64,000 nucleotides of DNA from Marinihelvus sp036351115. GTDB taxonomy: Bacteria; Pseudomonadota; Gammaproteobacteria; Xanthomonadales; SZUA-36. A program made the translations under genes and the position numbers. The notes under the pieces were generated by a model. That model was not told where the DNA came from. It did not search any database and saw only the letters and a program-made list of their open reading frames with translations. Shown in pieces: positions 49,821 through 59,289 of this stretch. The stretch spans positions 6,259 through 70,258 of the forward strand of contig JAZBOL010000032.1 of the NCBI GenBank assembly GCA_036351115.1. Direction: 5' to 3'. Position 1 is the stretch's first letter. The number at the start of each line of letters is the position of its first letter.

Positions 49821-52800
49821 ATGTTCAAGCGTCTCCTGACCAACCACCCCCTGGTCAACATCCTGTTCGGGGTGGTCATGGCCATGGGGCTGCTGGCCTA
49901 CTTCTCCATGCCCCGGGAGCAGGATCCGGAGATCAATTTCAACTGGGTGGTGGTGCGCACGGTGCTGCCGGGCGCTTCGGCCGAGGATGTGGAACAGCTG
50001 GTCACCGGCCCCCTCGAGGACGGCATTCGCAATGTGCAGGACATCCGTTTCGTCATCAGCACCACGCGGGAGAGTTTTTCGAGCATCCTGATTCGCTTTC
50101 GTGACCTCACCCCGAGGGAATTCGATAAGCGAATCAATGATGTGCGACGGGAAATTCAGACGAAAGCGAACGAAGAGCTCCCGGACGAAGCGGAGGACCC
50201 GTTTGTCCTCGAAGTGACCACCTCGACGGGCTTTCCCACGGCGCTGGTGGTGGTGACGGGCCAGGCCGATGATGAATCCCTCCGTCGTCAGACGCGCATC
50301 GTCCGCGACGACATCGAGCGCCTCGCCGGTGTGGATCAGACGATTTCCATCGGCCTGCAGGATCCCGAGCTGCAGGTCCGTCTCGACCCCGAGGAGCTGG
50401 CGGCCCGGGGTCTGGTCGCCAGCGATATCGCCGACAGCCTGGCGCAGGCCTTCCGCGACGTGTTCGCCGGCCGCGCCGATGTCGGCGGCGACGAGTGGCT
50501 GGTCCGTATCGAGGGCACCACGGAAGACCCCAATGAGCTGGCGCGCTTCCGGGTCACTCCCCGGGGGCAGCCGACCCAGGACGTTGCGCTCGAGGACATT
50601 GCCCGCATCGAACGGGCCCGCAAGGATGCGAGCGAGCTCGTCTCCTTCGAGGGGCGCGCGGCCGCGGCGCTTTCCGTGGCGAAAATTCCTTACACCAACA
50701 CCATCGAGCTTATCGACCGCCTCAACGCCTACATCGACCGCAAGAACGCACAGCTCGAAGGCAGCGGTATCCGCCTGGTGCTGGCCGATGACCAGACCGT
50801 GACCACCCGCAACGCGATTCGAATCATGCAGAACAACGCCGTGCTGGGGCTGTTCCTGGTGCTGCTCGTGTGCTGGGCGTTCCTGGGGCTCAAGATCGCC
50901 GCCATGGTGACCCTGGGTATCGGGTTCTCCATCGCAGGCACGCTGTGGGTATTGCAGATCACGGGTAATACGCTGAATGTCTCCGTGCTGCTCGGTATCG
51001 TCATCGTCCTGGGCATGCTGGTGGATGACGCCGTGGTGGTGGTCGAGGCCATGTTCTACCGGCTCCAGCGCGGCATGGCGGCCCTGCCCGCGGCGATCGA
51101 TGCCCTCCGGGAGGTGGCGTTGCCGGTCACGGCGGCGGTGATGACGACCATGGCGGCCTTCCTGCCGCTCATGCTGCTCCCCGGCATCGTGGGCAAATTC
51201 ATGTTCGTGATTCCTTTCGTGGTCACCGTGGGACTGGCGGTCTCGCTGATCGAGGCATTCTGGATTCTCCCCAGTCACGTGATTGGACTCAGCGGCAGAA
51301 AAGCGCCCATCGCCGTCGCCACGGGCCGGATCCAGGGCACGCGAGCGCGCTGGACCCACACGATCCGCGTCAAATATACGAAGATGCTGTGTTACGTGAT
51401 GCGCCGACCGATCCGCTTCCTCGGGGGCGGGGCCGCAGCCTTCCTGCTCGCGGCGGCCCTGGTGGCGGCCGGCGCAATCCGCATGGAGTTTTTCCTGTCC
51501 GATCCCATTCGCCTGTTCTACGTGAACCTGGACATGCCGCCGGACGCCCCGGTGGAGGAAACGTTGCGCCAGGGCGTGCTGGTGGAGCAGGCGGTCCGCC
51601 GGCACCTGGAGCCGGGGGAGGTGCGCGCGATCACCGTCAATGCCGGGATCAAATTTACCGAGGACGAAGCGCTGTACGGGGATCAGTACGCCCAGGTGCA
51701 GGTTTCCCTGAATCCGCCGACGTCCGACTCGCGGTCCCTGTACGAGCTTGTCGAGGCCATGGAGGCCGATGTGGTCCGGGCGCCGGTGGACGGGGACGTC
51801 AGCTTCACCGTGCTGACCGGCGGCCCCCCCGCCGGCAAGGCCATCAGCACCAAGGTCCGTTCCGATGATTTCACCGAACTCCGGGCGGCCACGGACGCCG
51901 TCAAGGCGCTGGTGACCAACCTGCCCGGTACCCGGAACGTCACGGACAATGACGTCCCGGGCCGGGCGGAACTCGTCCTGACCCTGGACCAGGCCGCGGT
52001 GCGCCGCGCCGGTTTGTCACCCGGTGCGGTGGCGCGCCTGCTCCGGCTGCACCGCGATGGCGAGGTCGTGGCGTTTTTCCGCGCCGAGGGGGAAAAGGTG
52101 GAACTCCGGGTCATGGGGCCCCAGCGGCGCGTGGAGGACATCGAGGCGGTGCTGAACGACCCCGTGGCCCTGCCGGGGGGTGGCGTCACCACCTTCGGCG
52201 CCCTGGCCGACGTTCGGATCGAACGCGGCCGGGGTGCGATTCAGCATTACAACTATCGCCGGGCAATTACCGTCGAAGCCGACATCGACCCGCTGGTGAC
52301 GGACGACATCACGGTCAACCGTCAGCTGCGGGAAGCCTGGCGGGAGATCGAAACAAGGTTTCCGAATACGGACATCGACCAGTCCGGCGCCCTCGATGAC
52401 ATCCAGGAAAGCCTCGACGCCATGGCGGGACTGTTTCTCCTTGGACTTGGACTGATCTACCTGATCCTGGCCACCCAGTTCCGCAGCTATTTCCAGCCCC
52501 TGCTGATCCTGTCCACGGTGCCCATGGCGTTCACCGGGGTCGTCTTTGGGCTCGTGCTGACCCGAAACCCCCTGAGCCTGTACACGCTGTACGGCGTGAT
52601 CGCCCTGACCGGGATCGCGGTCAACAGCGCGATCGTACTCATCGACGCCGCCAACGCCCGCATCAAGGCTGGTATGCGCCCTTTGCACGCCACGGTCTAC
52701 GCGGCGCGTCGACGTGTCATCCCCATTCTGATGACCACCAGCACGACCATCGCCGGCCTCTTCTCGCTGGCGGTCGGGCTCGGCGGAAAATCCCTGGTCT

Positions 52801-52943
52801 GGGGCCCCGTGGCGTCGTCCATCGTCGCGGGCCTGGGCGTGGCGAGCGTGCTCACCCTGTTCATGGTGCCGACGCTGTATCGCGTGTTCCAGCGGGGTCA
52901 CGGCGGGCAGGAGTTTCTTCGCGTGCACGGGCAGGAACCGTGA
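49821..52943 (+). CDS. RND efflux permease (AcrB/HAE family)
   Basis: 1040 residues with 12 TM helices: one near the N-terminus (LVNILFGVVMAMGLLAYFSMP), then two porter-loop regions. TM4 carries the paired Asp of the proton relay (VLGMLVDDAVVVVEAMFYR). The porter loop includes WVVVRTVLPGASAEDVEQLVTGPLED. It exchanges drugs or toxic compounds for protons together with the adaptor, 19 bp upstream. No specific substrate can be read from the sequence. Confidence 0.95.
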   Translation: MFKRLLTNHPLVNILFGVVMAMGLLAYFSMPREQDPEINFNWVVVRTVLPGASAEDVEQLVTGPLEDGIRNVQDIRFVISTTRESFSSILIRFRDLTPREFDKRINDVRREIQTKANEELPDEAEDPFVLEVTTSTGFPTALVVVTGQADDESLRRQTRIVRDDIERLAGVDQTISIGLQDPELQVRLDPEELAARGLVASDIADSLAQAFRDVFAGRADVGGDEWLVRIEGTTEDPNELARFRVTPRGQPTQDVALEDIARIERARKDASELVSFEGRAAAALSVAKIPYTNTIELIDRLNAYIDRKNAQLEGSGIRLVLADDQTVTTRNAIRIMQNNAVLGLFLVLLVCWAFLGLKIAAMVTLGIGFSIAGTLWVLQITGNTLNVSVLLGIVIVLGMLVDDAVVVVEAMFYRLQRGMAALPAAIDALREVALPVTAAVMTTMAAFLPLMLLPGIVGKFMFVIPFVVTVGLAVSLIEAFWILPSHVIGLSGRKAPIAVATGRIQGTRARWTHTIRVKYTKMLCYVMRRPIRFLGGGAAAFLLAAALVAAGAIRMEFFLSDPIRLFYVNLDMPPDAPVEETLRQGVLVEQAVRRHLEPGEVRAITVNAGIKFTEDEALYGDQYAQVQVSLNPPTSDSRSLYELVEAMEADVVRAPVDGDVSFTVLTGGPPAGKAISTKVRSDDFTELRAATDAVKALVTNLPGTRNVTDNDVPGRAELVLTLDQAAVRRAGLSPGAVARLLRLHRDGEVVAFFRAEGEKVELRVMGPQRRVEDIEAVLNDPVALPGGGVTTFGALADVRIERGRGAIQHYNYRRAITVEADIDPLVTDDITVNRQLREAWREIETRFPNTDIDQSGALDDIQESLDAMAGLFLLGLGLIYLILATQFRSYFQPLLILSTVPMAFTGVVFGLVLTRNPLSLYTLYGVIALTGIAVNSAIVLIDAANARIKAGMRPLHATVYAARRRVIPILMTTSTTIAGLFSLAVGLGGKSLVWGPVASSIVAGLGVASVLTLFMVPTLYRVFQRGHGGQEFLRVHGQEP

Positions 52944-52982
52944 GCCACGGCGGTCGATGCGCATGTTGAGCGAAGCCTGACC

Positions 52983-54170
52983 ATGCGCAACGTTCCCTGG
53001 CCCGTCTGGCGCCTGATGCTGGCCTACGCCCTGATGATGGGCGGCACGGCGTTGACGGTGCTGATCGCCGGCATCATCGGTCTCGAGCTGGCGCCCAGTC
53101 CACGCATGGCCACGTTGCCCATCGCCCTGAATGTGGTTGGCGTTGCCGCTTCCACCTTGCCCACGGGCCGTCTGCTCGGTCGCTTCGGGCGCCGTCCGGT
53201 CTTTCTCGCCTACGGCGTGCTGGTCATCGCGGCAGCATTGACCTGCGCCCTGGCGCTGTCCGCCGGGACTTTCTGGCTGTACTGCCTCGGGACCTTCTTC
53301 ATGGGCTGGGCGGGTGCAGCGGGCCACCAGTACCGCTTCGCCGCGCTGGAGCTGGTGCCGGCGCAGCAGGCGCCCCAGGCGACCTCCGTGCTGCTGCTCG
53401 GCGGCATCCTGGGTGCCTTCATCGGACCGGAGCTGGCCGTGGCCGGCCGCGACCTGTTGTCCACACCCTATGCGGGGTCCTACCTGCTGTTGCTGTGCGC
53501 CTACGTGCCGGGGCTGTTCCTGATCGCCGGTTACCGCGACAGGGCGCCGGAAACCACCGACACGACCGACGGCGGTCGAACGCTGGGAGTGATCTTCCGG
53601 CAGCCGGTGGTGCTGCTGGCCGTGGCGGCGGCGGCCACGGGCTACGGGGTCATGACCTTTCTCATGACAGCGACCCCCATCAGCATGCACGAACACGCGG
53701 GCCACTCCCTGGAGTCCACGAAGTGGGTGATCCAGTCCCACATTGCCGGCATGTATCTGCCCTCCCTGGTCTTCGGTGTCCTGTCGTCCCGTTTCGGCCT
53801 GCGTGCGATGCTCTGGGCCGGCGTTGCCGCCTACGTGCTGACCCTGGCCGTGGCCGGCTGGGACACGGCGCTGCTCCATTACTGGGTGGCCCTGGTGCTG
53901 CTCGGCGTCGGCTGGAATTTCCTGTTCCTGTCCGGCACGAACCTTTTGCCCCGGGGCTACGCGCCGGCCGAGCGTTTTCGGGTGCAATCGGTCAACGACT
54001 TCCTGATTTTCTCGGTGCAGGCCGCCGTTTCCCTGGGTTCCGGCTGGGTGCTGGTCCAGCTCGGCTGGTCCGGCGTTCTGGCTGTGGCGGCCGTTCCGCT
54101 GGTGCTGTTCGTCGGCCTGCTGACGGTCGGCCGGGGGGCAAGGACCGTGGGTCGTGTGTCCGCCGAGTGA
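52983..54170 (+). CDS. Major facilitator superfamily (MFS) transporter
   Basis: 395 residues with 12 TM helices. The MFS A-type motif between TM2 and TM3 is GRLLGRFGRRPVFLAYG. It has no sequence feature that identifies a substrate. It follows the RND permease by 39 bp in the same direction and is probably in the same operon, so a joint efflux role is likely. A hairpin at 54232-54248 lies after it. Confidence 0.92.
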   Translation: MRNVPWPVWRLMLAYALMMGGTALTVLIAGIIGLELAPSPRMATLPIALNVVGVAASTLPTGRLLGRFGRRPVFLAYGVLVIAAALTCALALSAGTFWLYCLGTFFMGWAGAAGHQYRFAALELVPAQQAPQATSVLLLGGILGAFIGPELAVAGRDLLSTPYAGSYLLLLCAYVPGLFLIAGYRDRAPETTDTTDGGRTLGVIFRQPVVLLAVAAAATGYGVMTFLMTATPISMHEHAGHSLESTKWVIQSHIAGMYLPSLVFGVLSSRFGLRAMLWAGVAAYVLTLAVAGWDTALLHYWVALVLLGVGWNFLFLSGTNLLPRGYAPAERFRVQSVNDFLIFSVQAAVSLGSGWVLVQLGWSGVLAVAAVPLVLFVGLLTVGRGARTVGRVSAE

Positions 54171-54231
54171 TGCTTCCGCCGCGGGTTTCAACCCTTTCGG
54201 CCTGAGTGGCGTCGAAGGGATGAGGGCGATG

Positions 54232-54248
54232 ACCGGGCCAGGCCCGGT
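54232..54248 (+). terminator. Possible terminator hairpin after the MFS gene
   Basis: ACCGGG and CCCGGT pair around a CCAGG loop; the downstream run is poor (TCCGTCGTGAAATTTT). A weak terminator at best. Confidence 0.35.
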
Positions 54249-54288
54249 TCCGTCGTGAAATTTTCATCTCGACCGGGAGCACCAAGAC

Positions 54289-55092
54289 ATGGACCACCTG
54301 AAGCCGCGCGCAACGCGCCGATCGACCGCCGTGATCATCGGCGGTGCCGCATGCCTGTTCATCTCCGGCGTCGCCCAGGCCTGGGGCGACTGTGAGCACG
54401 AGCGCAAGCTCGAAGAATCCATGACCGTCACGAGTGAATCGCTGGCCATCATTGCCGGGGCAGGGGACCTCGAAATCGTTGGCGGCGCGGGAGCGGATGA
54501 GGTCACGGTGCGCGCCCGCGTTTGCGCCTCGAAGGCCGAATGGGCGGAGGAGGCCGGCATCGCCGTGAATTCCGACGGCGAAGCGCGGATCGAAACCTAC
54601 GGTCCCGACACGTCGGGCATGGGCGGCTGGGGCAACAACTATCTGTACATCGACCTGGCGTTGCGGGTTCCCGCGGATCTCGGCCTGGACATCAGGGACA
54701 GCAGCGGGGACGTGGAGATTTCCGGCGTCGGGGCCGTGGACATCAAGGACAGCAGTGGCGACATCGACATCAGCCAGGCGGCCAGCGTGGTGGCGGCCGA
54801 TTCGTCCGGAGATATCGAGCTGGCGGGGATCGCTGGTGACGTCACCATTACCCAGGACAGCAGTGGCGACATCCGGGGCCGCGATATCGGGGGCAGCGTC
54901 GTCGTCGCCCGTGACAGCTCCGGCGACATCCGTTTCCGCGATGTCAGCAAGGATTTTCTCGTTGAACGCGATTCGTCCGGCGACGTGGTCGCCCAGGGCA
55001 TCGGGGGCGATTTCGCCGTGCTTCGAGACGGAAGCGGTGAGATCCGCCACAGCGACGTGGAGGGTTCGGTGGATATTCCCGAGGAGCGCTGA
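54289..55092 (+). CDS. Secreted DSSGD-repeat beta-structure protein (DUF4097-like)
   Basis: 267 residues. A signal peptide (STAVIIGGAACLFISGVAQA) is followed by a beta-rich part. From about residue 135 the protein has seven units starting DSSGD(I/V) or DGSGE, with a period of 17-19 residues, as in DUF4097/adhesin-type beta-solenoids. The Asp-rich turns may bind Ca2+. GGGAG lies upstream of the ATG. Two Cys are in the mature part. No other gene in the window shares this layout; the precise function is not known. Confidence 0.75.
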   Translation: MDHLKPRATRRSTAVIIGGAACLFISGVAQAWGDCEHERKLEESMTVTSESLAIIAGAGDLEIVGGAGADEVTVRARVCASKAEWAEEAGIAVNSDGEARIETYGPDTSGMGGWGNNYLYIDLALRVPADLGLDIRDSSGDVEISGVGAVDIKDSSGDIDISQAASVVAADSSGDIELAGIAGDVTITQDSSGDIRGRDIGGSVVVARDSSGDIRFRDVSKDFLVERDSSGDVVAQGIGGDFAVLRDGSGEIRHSDVEGSVDIPEER

Positions 55093-55203
55093 GCTTCAGG
55101 TCCCTCGGCCCGGGGGCGATCGCTCCCGGTCGAGCCGACACGATCAGGATGCCGGGACCCATCCACAGTTGCGCCGATCGGCTTTTTTGCCTAGCGTGCC
55201 GCC

Positions 55204-55857
55204 ATGGAACTGATCAACCTCAGCCAGGAAACGTCCCTGGTCAATCCGCTCCTGGCGGAAATCCGCGATGTCGACATGCAACGTGATCCCTTGCGCTTTC
55301 GGCGCAACATCGAGCGTCTCGGCGAACTGTTCGCCTGGGAGATCGGACGCCGCATGCCCTACGTGGACCGGGACGTGGAAACGCCCCTTGGCACCGCGAC
55401 GGTGCCGGTGCTCCGTGAGCAACCGGTGCTGGCAACGATCCTCCGGGCCGGCCTGCCGCTGCACCAGGGGCTGCTGAATATCTTCGACCGGGCGGACAAC
55501 GCTTTCATCTCCGCTTTTCGCAAGCACGAAGGGGATGAGGCGGGCTTCGAGGTCGAAATCGAGTACCTCGCTTCCCCGACCCTCGATGGCCGCATCGTGG
55601 TTCTGTGCGACCCCATGCTGGCCACCGGGTCGAGCATGGTGCTGGCGCACCAGGCTTTGCTGGCCCGGGGCCATCCGGCGCAGGTCCACGTGGTTTCAGT
55701 GATCGCCAGCCGCGCCGGCGTGGAGTGCGTCCGCGCGGCGTTGCCGGCCAACTGCACGCTGTGGGTCGCCGCGATCGACGAGGAACTCGATGATCGCGCC
55801 TACATCGTCCCGGGACTCGGTGACGCGGGCGATCTGTGTTTCGGGGACAAGGTCTGA
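55204..55857 (+). CDS. upp: Uracil phosphoribosyltransferase
   Basis: 217 residues. The PRPP loop LCDPMLATGSSMV and the uracil-binding end YIVPGLGDAGDLCFG are those of Upp. The N-terminal NPLLAEIRDVDMQRDPLRFRRNIERLG is also typical. It converts uracil and PRPP to UMP in pyrimidine salvage. No uracil permease neighbour. The start was taken at the ATG that precedes LINLSQETSLVNPL. Confidence 0.95.
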   Translation: MELINLSQETSLVNPLLAEIRDVDMQRDPLRFRRNIERLGELFAWEIGRRMPYVDRDVETPLGTATVPVLREQPVLATILRAGLPLHQGLLNIFDRADNAFISAFRKHEGDEAGFEVEIEYLASPTLDGRIVVLCDPMLATGSSMVLAHQALLARGHPAQVHVVSVIASRAGVECVRAALPANCTLWVAAIDEELDDRAYIVPGLGDAGDLCFGDKV

Positions 55858-55904
55858 GCGGGGATCCGGGTTGGGGACCACGCCGGCCGTCGTCCCGGAC
55901 GGTC

Positions 55905-56534
55905 TCAAGGTCCCGCCGAGGCGAGGGTCTCCCAGACGAGACGCCCCGCAAGCAGTAGGAGGATGACGCCAAACCCGCGTTCCATCCAGACAGCCTTTGC
56001 CTGGAGCCGCGGCAGCAGCGTCGCGCTGGAGAAGACCCGCGCCACCAGCAGGTACCAGCCGGCGTCGATCACCATGGCCGTGGCCGCGTAGCCCAGGCGA
56101 GCGGCCAGGGAGGTGTCGGGGCCGATGACCTGGCTGAACAGGGCGATGAAAAACACGGCGATCTTGGGATTGAGAAACACCACCAGAAAGCCGTCCCGCG
56201 CCGCGCCGGCCCGGTCGCTCCCCGCGGCGTCTTCCCCGGAGACGGCCCCGGGTTTCGCCAGCAGTCCCTTGACACCGAGCCAGGCCAGGTACCCGGCGCC
56301 CGCCCACTGGAAGGCCCTGAAGAGGGTGGGCGAGGCAGTGAGAAGAAAGGCCAGTCCGGAGATGCATGCGAGGGCGTAGAGCCCAACGCCGAGACCGTGG
56401 GTCAGGGCAGCGACGCTGCCATCGCGTCGTCCGCCGCTGACCGTATGCCTCAGAACCACAGCCAGGGAAGGGCCGGGCGACATGGCTCCAAGCGCGCAGA
56501 TCGAGACGACAGCCAGCCAGGTTCCCCAGGTCAT
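55905..56534 (-). CDS. LysE/RhtB-family amino acid exporter
   Basis: 209 residues with six TM helices. The family opening is LAVVSICALGAMSPGPSLAVVLRHTVSGG, and AGYLAWLGVKGLLAKPG and VFLNPKIAVFFIALFSQVI are conserved. Such proteins export amino acids or homoserine lactones. It is convergent with upp and has no paired regulator in view. Confidence 0.9.
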   Translation of the reverse strand: MTWGTWLAVVSICALGAMSPGPSLAVVLRHTVSGGRRDGSVAALTHGLGVGLYALACISGLAFLLTASPTLFRAFQWAGAGYLAWLGVKGLLAKPGAVSGEDAAGSDRAGAARDGFLVVFLNPKIAVFFIALFSQVIGPDTSLAARLGYAATAMVIDAGWYLLVARVFSSATLLPRLQAKAVWMERGFGVILLLLAGRLVWETLASAGP

Positions 56535-56718
56535 GAATCCGGGTCGAGGCGCGGCGTGACTCCACGCCGGTTGTTCGGGATGAGGCCAGGACGTTGCATC
56601 GCGTCATGCTAGGTCGGCTTGACCCCAGACTCAACGGGTGAAACGCCGTGCGAATCGACTTTAGGGGTCATTTGCCTGCTATCCTGAGGCTTCCCGTGCA
56701 CCTGGAAAAGGAGTGGAC

Positions 56719-57615
56719 ATGTTGAACAGGGGATCCCGATCGGTATCGGATTTCGGATGGTCGAGGGCGTTCCTGGGACTGCTGGCGGTGCTGGCCGTGA
56801 CCGCGTGCGCGCCCCAGGGCAGCACCATCGGCCAGAACGAGCTGAGCGACACGCCGACCCATGGCCGGTTCATCTGGCACGATCTGCTCACGGACGACGT
56901 GGAAGCCGCAGAGACGTTCTACGGCGATCTGCTGGGCTGGCAATTTGAAAAGACCACCCGTCCGGGCGGCGGCCCGTACACCCTGATCCTGACCGCCTCG
57001 GGCCAGGTGGTGGGCGGCATGCTCGAGGTCGACGACCCGGGGAACGGCCAGGACTTTTCCCGGTGGCTGGGCTACTACGCGGTACCGGACGTGGATGCGG
57101 CCACCGACTCGGTGGTTCGTTCCGGGGGTGAGGTGATCCTGGCGCCCCGGGAGATTGGTGACGTGGCGAGAGCCTCCGCCGTGCTGGACCCGGACGGCGC
57201 TGTCGTTGGTCTTCTGACCAGTCGTGCGGGCTACCCCGTGGAACGGCCGGTGCGGGCCACTGGCGAGGTCGCCTGGAATGAGCTCGTTGCGGCGGAGCCG
57301 GAGGCCATGGCGGCACTGTATTCCAGTCTCGTTTCCGGAGCAGTCACCGAGGAAGCGCGAGGAGAGTTTACCTATCGGTTTCTCGAGTCGGACGGACGAC
57401 CCCGGGCCGGCGTGATTGCCCGGCCCAATGAGGGGCTGAAGCCCCTGTGGCTTACCTACTTCGCCGTAGAAGACGTGCAGGCCGTGTCTGCCCGCGCGAT
57501 TTCCCTGGGAGGCCAGCGACTGCTCGCGCCGGACAGGGAGTTCCGGGACGGGCGGGTCGCATTCGTTTCCGACCCCGGTGGCGCGGTCCTCGGGCTTTTG
57601 GAGCAGGAACGATGA
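56719..57615 (+). CDS. VOC-family protein with lipoprotein signal
   Basis: 298 residues. AAGGAG lies 5 nt before ATG 56719. The N-terminus has a hydrophobic segment (AFLGLLAVLAVTACAP) with lipobox VTAC, so the protein is likely a lipoprotein, unusual for a VOC protein. Two glyoxalase/bleomycin-resistance-like domains follow (HDLLTDDVEAAETFYGDLLGWQFEKT; VAWNELVAAEPEAMAALYSSLV). Metal or substrate ligands are uncertain. The stop overlaps the next gene (ATGA). Confidence 0.85.
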   Translation: MLNRGSRSVSDFGWSRAFLGLLAVLAVTACAPQGSTIGQNELSDTPTHGRFIWHDLLTDDVEAAETFYGDLLGWQFEKTTRPGGGPYTLILTASGQVVGGMLEVDDPGNGQDFSRWLGYYAVPDVDAATDSVVRSGGEVILAPREIGDVARASAVLDPDGAVVGLLTSRAGYPVERPVRATGEVAWNELVAAEPEAMAALYSSLVSGAVTEEARGEFTYRFLESDGRPRAGVIARPNEGLKPLWLTYFAVEDVQAVSARAISLGGQRLLAPDREFRDGRVAFVSDPGGAVLGLLEQER

Positions 57616-57800
57616 ACACAGCCAGGAAAACGACCGTGACATCCCTGAGAATCATCGGCAAAGTCGGGATACTGGCATGCCTGGTATTGATCTGCCTGGC
57701 GCTGACCGGCTGCAGCGGGAATATCGGTGTGGGCATGAGCGTGGGGGTGCCGATCGGCGACCACGGCTACATCAGCCTCGGCGGAAACCGCTGGTACTGA
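57612..57800 (+). CDS. Small lipoprotein (62 aa) coupled to the VOC lipoprotein
   Basis: 62 residues from the ATG that overlaps the VOC stop. A single hydrophobic segment (IGKVGILACLVLICLALTGC) ends in lipobox LTGC, and the 28-residue mature part is Gly-rich (NIGVGMSVGVPIGDHGYISLGGNRWY). No known family. Its tight coupling suggests it accompanies the VOC protein in the envelope. Confidence 0.7.
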   Translation: MNTARKTTVTSLRIIGKVGILACLVLICLALTGCSGNIGVGMSVGVPIGDHGYISLGGNRWY

Positions 57801-57814
57801 CGTTCAGGGTGGGG

Positions 57815-57844
57815 CGTCACGGGGGCAGGTTCGCCCCCGTGACG
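57815..57844. terminator. Bidirectional terminator-like hairpin
   Basis: A perfect 12-bp stem (CGTCACGGGGGC/GCCCCCGTGACG) with a 6-nt loop lies between the converging VOC/mini-lipoprotein and periplasmic genes. Neither side has a T-run, so it may be a barrier or a Rho-dependent end. Confidence 0.55.
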
Positions 57845-57851
57845 GGATGGC

Positions 57852-58430
57852 TCACTCGCTGTTCGGGTGTTCCACCAGCACGCCCATGGCCTGGGTAATG
57901 GTGATCACCACCAGGTCGCCAACGGCCGCCTTCTTCAGATTCTCCGGATCACGCGCGACGAATTCCTTGACGTTACCCTCGGGCCCGCGGAGCTTATAGG
58001 TGTTGTTCTCCATGTTGATCTCCTCCACCACGGCCGTGATGACCACCGTGTCCATGATGGCGCCGCCGGGCATCTGGCCTTCTTCGGCCCGGCCCGCAGC
58101 GCCGAACTCGCCGGCCCCGGGCTCGATGCCTTCCGGGTTGTCCATGACCTCGATGGTTACCTCTTCGTAAACCTCGGCCAGTACGCGATCGCCGGCTTCG
58201 ACCTGGGCGAGGTTGCGCACGTCGGGGCTCGCGACGATCGTCACGGACTCGCCGCTGGAACTCTTGAGGGTCACTTCACGGGTTTCCTGGTTCACGGCCT
58301 CGACCAGGGCGCTCATGGTCAGGGTGCGACTGGCGGCCATGGACGGCTTGTCCGCCTTTTCGTGGCCGTCAGCGAAAGCGGCCGGTGCGGCTGCCAGGGT
58401 CAGCAGCGCGGGAAGCAAAACTCTTTTCAC
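57852..58430 (-). CDS. Periplasmic hypothetical protein
   Basis: 192 residues with a signal peptide (MKRVLLPALLTLAAAPAAFA). The mature protein has beta-rich, repeated-looking halves: ALVEAVNQETREVTLKSSSGESVTIVASPDVRNLAQVEAGDRVLAEVYEEVTIEV and VEEINMENNTYKLRGPEGNVKEFVARDPENLKKAAVGDLVVITITQAMGVLVE. They look like two small beta-barrels of an OB-like type. No family recognised. It is convergent with the VOC pair across the hairpin and divergent from the YugP-like gene. Confidence 0.75.
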   Translation of the reverse strand: MKRVLLPALLTLAAAPAAFADGHEKADKPSMAASRTLTMSALVEAVNQETREVTLKSSSGESVTIVASPDVRNLAQVEAGDRVLAEVYEEVTIEVMDNPEGIEPGAGEFGAAGRAEEGQMPGGAIMDTVVITAVVEEINMENNTYKLRGPEGNVKEFVARDPENLKKAAVGDLVVITITQAMGVLVEHPNSE

Positions 58431-58514
58431 GGGGTGTTCTCCTCGGGGATGGGTCAGCCTCCTGCGAGCGGGCGTTCACACGACCGCGGGCAGGGTGCGC
58501 GCTATCATAGCCGC

Positions 58515-59198
58515 ATGTTCTGGCTGTTCCTACTGATCGCGGTTGCCGGGCTCGTATTTCTGCCGTCCTGGTGGGTCCGGCGCACCATGGCGCGCTACAG
58601 CTCCCCGGCGGACCGTTACCCGTCCACCGGCGCCGATCTGGCGCGCCATTTGCTGGATGAGCACGGGTTGAGCCGGGTCACCGTGGAGGTGACGGAGCAG
58701 GGCGATCATTACGATCCGGAAGCGAAGGCCGTTCGTCTCTCGGCGGAGCGGTATCACGGGCATTCCCTCACCGCGGTGACCGTGGCGGCCCACGAGGTGG
58801 GCCATGCCCTGCAGGACGCCCACGGCTATGCACCGCTGGCGTTGAGGACACGCCTGGTCCGGTCCCTGCGACCGCTCGAGCGCATCGGCGCCGGCATCCT
58901 CATGGCGGCGCCGCTGTTCGCGATACTGACCCGGTTGCCCTCCATCACAGCCATCATCATCCTCGGTGGACTGCTGACGCTCGGAACGTCCACGATTGTC
59001 CACCTGATCACCTTGCCGACCGAGTTCAACGCCAGTTTCTCCCGCGCCATGCCGCTGCTGAGACGCGACGGTATGCTGTTTCGCGAGGACCACCCCCACG
59101 CTCGGCGCATCCTCACGGCGGCGGCCCTGACCTACGTTGCGGTGTCCCTGGTCAGCCTGCTGAACGTGGCGAGGTGGTGGGCGCTCATACGGCGCTGA
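58515..59198 (+). CDS. Zinc metallopeptidase, YugP-like (DUF2268/COG2738)
   Basis: 227 residues. TM helix at the start (FWLFLLIAVAGLVFLPSWW), the HEVGH zinc motif at 93-97, and further TM helices (AGILMAAPLFAILTRL, IIILGGLLTLGTSTIVHL). This is the membrane-peptidase family typified by YugP. The start is the ATG 227 codons before the stop, since the longer ORF (from 57867) runs through the opposite gene. Active site is probably at the cytosolic or membrane face. Confidence 0.9.
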   Translation: MFWLFLLIAVAGLVFLPSWWVRRTMARYSSPADRYPSTGADLARHLLDEHGLSRVTVEVTEQGDHYDPEAKAVRLSAERYHGHSLTAVTVAAHEVGHALQDAHGYAPLALRTRLVRSLRPLERIGAGILMAAPLFAILTRLPSITAIIILGGLLTLGTSTIVHLITLPTEFNASFSRAMPLLRRDGMLFREDHPHARRILTAAALTYVAVSLVSLLNVARWWALIRR

Positions 59199-59289
59199 AC
59201 GCCATCGGCCGAAGGGAAGGCGCCAGGTCTGAAGCGCCGGCTCCATCGCCGGGTCTGGAAAGAGGTTATGCCGCGGGTGCGGCCAGCCG

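Noticed and set aside
49680..51605. 641-residue minus-strand ORF antisense to the RND permease
   Set aside because: Composition is His/Gln/Arg-rich and the plus-strand RND frame is diagnostic.
52017..54191. 724-residue minus-strand ORF across the RND and MFS genes
   Set aside because: It crosses two real genes, is full of Gln/His/Gly/Arg and contains no known motif.
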